A stretch of DNA of 64,000 nucleotides from Epiperipatus broadwayi. Its lineage: Eukaryota; Onychophora; Udeonychophora; Euonychophora; Peripatidae. The stretch lies in assembly GCA_028023455.1 (NCBI GenBank), contig JAQFVV010012489.1, positions 2,359,881 to 2,423,880 on the forward strand, written 5' to 3'. Under the pieces are notes generated by a model. The model made no database searches. It saw only the letters and a program-made list of their open reading frames with translations, and was not told the origin of the DNA. A program made the translations under genes and the position numbers. This document shows, one piece after another, positions 58,444 through 64,000 of this stretch; the first letter of the stretch is position 1; each line of letters opens with the position of its first letter.

Positions 58444-59465
58444 AAATACAATTTGTTCTTGGCATCTGCTACCTTACCAACCATATCTACATTGCAATGA
58501 CAATGTTAATCTTTTCTACATCACATCACTGCACTGAACTTGAAAAGGAAAGATTTTGTTGCATACTTGGAATACTAGTGGTAATATTATTAATTTTGTT
58601 AATATTATTTATTTATTTTTTATTTATACATCTTCACATGATCACATTTCCTATACTAGCACATTAATTGTTGATAAACAGAGCAAAACTCTCCATACAG
58701 TATTGCCACCTGTGCTAAACAGAGTAATCAATGGATGCCAGAAGGCCACAAGCCAGAAACTAGTCTGGGGATATTGGATGAGTAGGCATTAGATAGGGAT
58801 TTTATGCACAAGCCTTCTGGCATCCATTGATTACTCTGTTTAGCACAGGTGGCAATACTGTATGGAGAGTTTTGCTCTGTTTATCAACAATTAATGTGCT
58901 AGTATAGGAAATGTGATCATGTGATGCTTAATGATTTAACACCAATCCTGCCTAATAGGATAGTGGTGGCTATGGTTATAAAAGAGCCAAAGACACCAAA
59001 ATGTATGGGTGCTGAACTGAGTTCAGACCCATGTGACTATATAAGCCATTGAGCTTAGATTGAAAATATTTTTTGTGTTTTCAATTTCATTCTCATAGTT
59101 TTGTAGTTAAGTAGAGATAAAAGATGGTTGCTAGAGGGTTGCATTAGATCCTAAGATCTAGATGCAGTGCTCTCAGATACAAAGCTCCTCACTGACGAAA
59201 GCCACAAGCCAGAAACTAGTCTAGGGATATTGGATGAGTAGGCATTAGATAGGGATTTTATGCACAAGCCTTCTGGCATCCATTGATTACTCTGTTTAGC
59301 ACAGGTGGCAATACTGTATGGAGAGTTTTGCTCTGTTTATTTATACATCTTGTGGTATCCTTAAAGTGTTTGAAGTACTCCAAGGTTTCACAACATCCTT
59401 ACACAATTATTCAAAAAAAAAAGAGACTGATGATGAAATGTACTCATTTAAGTTTGCAAATATAG
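58444..59465 (+). CDS. Candidate membrane-protein coding stretch, split by a retroposon
   Basis: After an acceptor-like TTTTATTTCAG (58443) a frame reads IQFVLGICYLTNHIYIAMTM then LIFSTSHHCTELEKERFCCI and LGILVVILLILLILFIYFLF, at least two hydrophobic segments. A donor GTAATA is possible at 58581. The family-B insertion begins at 58634 between 15-bp duplications; removing it in thought continues the frame as IHLVVSLKCLKYSK to a stop at 59463-59465. Another frame after the insert (GILKVFEVLQGFTTSLHNYS, DDEMYSFKFANIEDYPLSAI) looks equally protein-like and is offset at a run of ten A. Either an exon, a dead gene or chance; family not recognised. Confidence 0.28.
58634..59335. mobile_element. Hairpin retroposon, family B, composite copy
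   Basis: Perfect 15-bp direct repeats TTTATTTATACATCT (58619-58633, 59336-59350) flank it. Within, 58634-58757 and about 58800-58924 are inverted arms (about 123 bp, nearly perfect). A second segment, about 59197-59335, repeats 58744-58882 directly with one mismatch seen. Between them lies a sequence (58980-59060) with inverse matches to 54900-55000. Confidence 0.88.
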
Positions 59466-60897
59466 AAGATTACCCACTCAGTGCCATTGATAGATCACAC
59501 TTATATACCTATAGACTATGAAACTTTGCTAAACTATTAATGAAAAAACTAAGTTATTCTAAACTAAAATATGATGATTTATGGAGGGGAAAAAAAACTG
59601 AAGATAAAACAACCACAAAAAACTGAAATATTTTTATATGATATGAGAGGGAAAATTATATTCATGTAACATTTTAAATAATATTTTGTGTCTGCAGTTA
59701 ACATTGCATCACTGTTAAGAATATCTATAATTCTGATCAAATCATAAAAGGTTTCGCATTACAACTTCTTAACACTTCCATTAATCTCTATCAATAAAGT
59801 ATTTTTTATACATCTCTGACAATATCAGATACCATATGCAATGTATTATTGTTTTTTATATGCACTAATACTGAGAAATATATCTTTACTATACATCTAG
59901 ATAAAATAAAAAATCGCCATAAAAATAATATAATGGTACATATCAGATACTCATACGAAAATAAAGGAAATCTAATTAATTTTTTATTAACAATCATGGC
60001 GTACAAGTGTGTACATATATAAATATGATTGCTACATAATATATGACAGATAAGGAAGGATTATATTGAATAAGGACAGATGGATTAACAAACCCAATTA
60101 ATAGCTAGCAAAAGGAAGTGATTTAGAACTGACAAATATTATAGGATTTTGTTCTCTATACAATCTGTAAAAATGTATTTTAAAGGCTTAAAACTGTTCT
60201 TATCTACATCCTCAAATAAAATAAAATAAAAGCATCTGAGATAATAGTTTTTATTTACTAAATATTTTTTATTTTATTTTAAAGATATAAAAAAAATAAA
60301 ATAATAAAAACCTAGTTGAAAGGATGCAATATTTTGCAAATATTATTAAAAATTTTAAATACATATACATTATATTATTAAAAATTTTAAGATAGGTTTA
60401 GTTCTAGAATTTTTACAAAGACTTCTAATTAGTTATAAACATTTATTGATAGATTATATTAACCTTTGAGACAAATAAGAGTATTATAATTTTTTAATAA
60501 TTCCCATGGTCCTTAAGTTATCTTTCTAAAAGACAGACCACCCAAGTGTTTATCTAGTACAGTATTCTTTTTTTTTAACGGAAGTCTGACGGAAAAAATC
60601 ACTAAATTTTTTTTTACTAATTAATATAAATGGATTCAATTAAGTAATCAAATAAGCACAAATTTAATATAATTTTTATTTTATTTATAAAATAATATAC
60701 ACGTGTAATCTCTTATATATATATTAAATATAAATACACCAATAGTTCTTTATCTATCTATTGCAGGAAACTGAATCCTGAGCGTAATAAATACTGCAAT
60801 CTTAATTCTAAATACGATAAACTCTTGATCACATTACCTAATATTTTGTTAACCAGTTTCGTTCTATTACATATATATATATCTGTAATCAAAATCA
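59466..60897. other. A+T-rich stretch with no recognisable gene
   Basis: Low-complexity A+T-rich sequence; no repeat family or exon seen. Confidence 0.45.
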
Positions 60898-61094
60898 TTT
60901 TCAACCATTATTGAGTGCACAATAAATATCTTTCCAAGTTTAATCCACTTGATCTGTTTCATAGCTTCTCTTCTCCACATCACTCCAGCAAACCTTTTCA
61001 TCTCATCCATCCATCTTACCTATGATCTTTTTCTAGGTTTTAACTGGAATCCAGACTTCAAGTGTTTATTTATTCATATCTCTTCTTGCAATAT
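60898..61094 (-). mobile_element. RTE-like LINE tail, inverted junction part 1
   Basis: Plus-strand words CATAGCTTCTCTTCTCCACA, CATCTCATCCATCCATCTTA, CTGGAATCCAGA and TCTCTTCTTGCAATATG are complements of the LINE C-terminal end (copy A 14108-14320). It joins at about 61094 to LINE sequence in the opposite orientation. Confidence 0.78.
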
Positions 61095-61200
61095 GTTTTA
61101 CCAATTCCTACATATGGATCCAAAATGTGGACGTTTAATGGAAGAGTAGTACAGAGACTTCAAACCACACAATGAAATATGAAAAAATGTATGTTGGAAA
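61094..61200 (+). mobile_element. RTE-like LINE segment, inverted junction part 2
   Basis: TGTTTTACCAATTCCTACAT, ATGGATCCAAAATGTGGACG, TTAATGGAAGAGTAGTACAG and AGACTTCAAACCACACAATG match copy A 13906-14012 in plus orientation. This is the segment just 5' of part 1 in the element, so the 5' part is inverted relative to the tail. Confidence 0.78.
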
Positions 61201-61650
61201 TAATAAACAAATATTAAAGTAAAAACCTTGATAAGAGAATAAATAATTATTGGACATCATCAAAAGAATAAATTAAATCACTTTTATGTACTTTTCTATG
61301 TAAAGATAAAACATGAAATAGTACATTATTCTGCAATGATCTCTCCAAATATTCATAGCTCTAAGAAGAAGAACACAAAGAAAAATGTATTAATCATCAG
61401 AATAATCTCTGTGACTGTTGGGATTCTTAAAAATTAATCCTAAGTTTGCTAGGAATCTGAAAAAAAGTTTCAAATTATATCCAAATGCATTTGAATTTTT
61501 AGATATGAAATTAGCCAAATGATACAATAACCATTATATATTACTATTGTTATTTTTCTATATATACATAATTCTTAGCTCTCTTTGTCTCTATATATTG
61601 AATTAAATATTTTCTTTGTTAGTTGTTATAATAAACAATAGAAGTAAGTA
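61201..61650. other. Unassigned A+T-rich sequence
   Basis: No gene or repeat recognised. Confidence 0.4.
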
Positions 61651-61654
61651 GATT

Positions 61655-62045
61655 ATATTCATGTAAACAGAGATGACTTTTGCCTGTTGATATTGCCATA
61701 AAACTATCAATTGCTACTAATTGACATCTTCCCTGAGGTTTAATAAGTTTCACTATTAGCCTATAATATTTCTTTGTTGTTTTTGTTTTGTTGAAGTAAA
61801 AGTAGTTCCTCTTTTATTTTAAACCCAAGTTGTTAAATGGATTTAAACCTAGAACATTATTTTTTATAGATGTGAGAATGTGAAAGAATAACATCTTTTT
61901 TGAAATTCTGCATAAAAATAAGATTTTATCCAAGTAAACAGAGATAATGTTTTCTTTTTGATGTTGCAGAAAACTATCAATTGCTACTCATTGACGATTC
62001 CCTGGAGACTAAAGAAGATCTCTTCATTAGCCTATTAAAGCTTTT
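61655..62045 (+). repeat. Two-copy tandem repeat, about 265-bp unit
   Basis: GTAAACAGAGAT, AAAACTATCAATTGCTACT, CATTGAC/AATTGAC, CATTAGCCTAT and TTTTTGTTG words recur at about 61661-61780 and 61934-62053. The spacer (61806-61882) matches 35367-35455, so a dispersed family may be involved. Confidence 0.6.
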
Positions 62046-62583
62046 TTGTTGGTTTTATATTTATATATATATATATCTTTTAGGGTAGTGATAGTGCATC
62101 TAATTCCTATTTATGCCTTGAATTTGAATCCTGACAGACTAAACTTGAAAATGATATTCAGATTTTGATTAAGCACATAATTTTTTTTTTAGTTAATCAA
62201 TATGTTACCAAGCCATCTAATTATTAATTACTGCTAAGTTACATGCTAAAATAAGAATGAAAAACCAAACTTTAATCACTTGGTAATAGTAAGCTTCTTT
62301 ACTTTCTCTCTGTGACAGACTATTGTATAGGCTATTGACAACCTTCAGTGAGCAATTTAATAGATAGTTTACTTTTTATAAAGTGAATGACTCATTGTAT
62401 GCGTATAAAAATAAAACAATTTATTGACAATTTAAAATAGAATAGCAGAAACCATAAACATTATTCTGGATTATAGTTGCACATTCAAAGTTAGAGAAAA
62501 AATAATAATTCATTCTGAATGTTCTTTTTTAAACTAATATTCAATCAATAAAGGCTTTTTATTTATTTTCAAAATATTTATTG
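62046..62583. other. Unassigned A+T-rich sequence
   Basis: A tRNA-like patch (GGTAGTGATAGTGCATC, TTTGAATCCTGAC, about 62084-62140) may be an old SINE. Nothing else recognised. Confidence 0.35.
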
Positions 62584-62720
62584 AAGCAGTCGGATCTGAG
62601 TTCGATCCAAGCTTCATGACATCTAGCCATAAGCCCACTTCAAACCCTAGTACTAACCTTAAATTTCCGATGCAATGGGGCTTTATATGGTCAATCCATG
62701 CTAGTTTTCTTAAAGACAAA
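62584..62720 (+). mobile_element. SINE family 3 fragment
   Basis: GAAGCAGTCGGATCTGAGTT then CGATCCAAGCTTCATGACAT carries the B-box (GAGTTCGATCC) of family 3. The A-box half is missing. Downstream GCCATAAGCCCACTTCAAAC may be its unique tail. Frames of 61 and 102 codons over it are not genes. Confidence 0.5.
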
Positions 62721-62948
62721 CTATTTTATAAATGTGTATTAAAATTAATTAGTTTAAGGTTTAAATTAATCGATGCTATTAATAAATTCATGATAAAATT
62801 ATTCATGAATCTATATATATTACAACTGCGTGGATTGTGCATATATATTTATAAATATTTAAATATATATAATTGTTCGAAAGTTTCATTGCATCGGGAA
62901 TGTTTTGATTTTACTTCTAAATAATTTGTTAAAATTTTAGTGATTAAA

Positions 62949-63149
62949 AGCTACATTCTTTCGATAAGCTTTCAGATTTTCCCTTTCCAAAACAATGGGT
63001 AAAGTTTTATTAATTAGAAAAAAAGATAAGTATTTAAAATGTAAGGATTTCCTAATTAAAATCATTTTTCTGATTTTAAAAATTCATTTTCTAATTAGAA
63101 AATGAATTCAAATTAATGAGTTTGAAAGCCTTATCGAAGGAATGTATCT
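62949..63149. mobile_element. Small foldback element, family H
   Basis: AGCTACATTCTTTCGATAAG then CTTTCAGA (62949-62976) is inverted at 63121-63149 (GAAAGCCTTATCGAAGGAAT). Inside lies a perfect 28-bp palindrome (63081-63108, AATTCATTTTCTAA and its inverse). Confidence 0.7.
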
Positions 63150-63780
63150 AAAATCAATTAGTAAAAACTTGTAACATTGAAAATGAAAGAAGCGCTAGCC
63201 TGAAGGCATCAGATATAGTATAAATAGCTCTGAAAAGTTTGGAGAAGGGAGAAGCCATCTTTGTTGTAGAAAAGTGCCATTAAATTCTGTGCATTTTAAA
63301 ATCATGAATTCAAATAGTGTTCCTATCATGGTGAGGGGCTAAACATCAGGAATCTGGCTACGGTTCCTGAAGTCCCCTGAAAATCTTCAATGAAGCTGCT
63401 AAATCCTTTCCGGACCAATCATGCTGCCAAAATCATGAAAAATCAATTAAAATGCTGTTCAAGTAATCGACCAAATGCGTGCCTACGTTTTACCAACCCG
63501 GACATGTAAACTAAGGAACCAGCCCCAGAAGAAATGGTAATATATTTCCATAATGAACCATAACTTTCTGGCCAGTTTCTGAACTTTACTTTACACTCCC
63601 TTTAAGAGCTCTTTTCATTTTTTAATGTAACAATCTGTACAAAACTTTCTTTTATTTATGCTTTTTAAATTGCATAGTAATTCTCTCAACCTCTAGTCTT
63701 TAAATTTAACTTTCCTTTCTTACGATGGCGGTTCATTTACTATATTATATATATTTATTGTGTGATTTATTAATGTTGTT
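63150..63780 (+). other. Unassigned block with TATA motif, possible LTR or promoter
   Basis: Starts near AACTTGTAACATTGAAAATG. A TATAAATA box (63219-63226) is followed by a G+C-richer region (63240-63540; CTGGCTACGGTTCCTGAAGT, CCAACCCGGACATGTAAAC) without open frames, then a T-rich region. It has the look of a solo LTR or a Pol II promoter but no duplicate copy exists in the window. Confidence 0.35.
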
Positions 63781-63788
63781 TATTTTTA

Positions 63789-63927
63789 ATTATATGCCAA
63801 TAATCCTTCGACTCGATGAGCTCCTTTGTTCCATTTGCTTTATGCAAATAATATAATATTAAGTCTAATAGTAATTCTCGCCCATTAGAACTAAATTTAT
63901 ACATTCTATTAATTATCGAGTCGAAAG
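63789..63927. repeat. Short inverted-repeat pair, about 11-13 bp
   Basis: CTTCGACTCGAT (about 63808-63819) and ATCGAGTCGAAAG (about 63915-63927) are inverted and enclose about 95 bp. Possibly a tiny transposon relic; no target duplication confirmed. Confidence 0.4.
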
Positions 63928-64000
63928 AAATTATTAAATGTTTACTATTTTTATCATTGGCTAATAATAAATTATTAGCTCCATTTCTAACCTATGTCCC

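Overview
The window looks like transposon-rich intergenic or intronic DNA from a large, A+T-rich animal genome (about three-quarters A+T by eye). There is no bacterial-style gene organisation. Most recognisable sequence is decayed mobile elements: an RTE-like LINE family in several copies, two other non-LTR families, a miniature LTR retrotransposon, tRNA-derived SINEs, hAT-type miniature elements and many long inverted-repeat (foldback) elements. A nuclear copy of mitochondrial DNA (NUMT) near the left end carries cox3, atp6, atp8 and cox2 on the minus strand. It decodes TGA as Trp, its atp6 C-terminus (QSYVF...YSSEI) is bilaterian, and gene order is cox2-atp8-atp6-cox3 with no tRNA gene between cox2 and atp8. 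This suggests a protostome, perhaps a panarthropod, but not the species.

Layout. 0.2-2.6 kb: NUMT, broken by a SINE and a LINE tail. 3.7-6.0 kb: LINE fragments. 6.25 kb: a candidate host exon, minus strand. 6.7-7.9 kb: two foldback/retroposon insertions. 8.05-9.2 kb: a CpG-richer, repeat-free block with CRE and CCAAT motifs (candidate promoter). 10.7-14.4 kb: the longest RTE-like LINE, plus strand, flanked by 57-bp direct repeats. 17.3-18.1 kb: hAT miniature element and half a foldback. 20.3 kb: foldback. 20.8 kb: second candidate host exon, minus strand, in phase with the 6.25 kb one. 21.2-22.6 kb: miniature LTR element, minus strand. 22.7-25.7 kb: further foldbacks. 26.1-28.8 kb: a compositionally odd 2.7-kb block between ~70-bp direct repeats. 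28.9 kb: young SINE. 30.4-32.4 kb: best-preserved LINE, minus strand, with an open 295-residue reverse transcriptase frame. 37.7-39.1 kb: composite tandem/inverted element. 41.7-46.7 kb: two decayed LINE copies, one split by a hAT element and one by a retroposon. 46.9-48.65 kb: a different LINE. 49.65-52.7 kb: LINE split by a 1.5-kb repeat cluster. 52.9-55.4 kb: long foldbacks. 58.4-59.5 kb: candidate membrane-protein coding stretch split by a retroposon. 60.9-61.2 kb: LINE tail with internal inversion. 62-64 kb: tandem repeat, SINE fragment, foldback and an unassigned TATA-containing block.

How the parts relate. No complete host gene can be built. The two minus-strand exons (20823-20920 and 6250-6334) have good splice signals, compatible phase and encode adjacent hydrophobic segments, so much of the left third may be the inside of one long gene. 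The rest is explained by repeated insertion of selfish DNA, with nesting that gives a relative order: LINEs first, then hAT elements, hairpin retroposons and SINEs.
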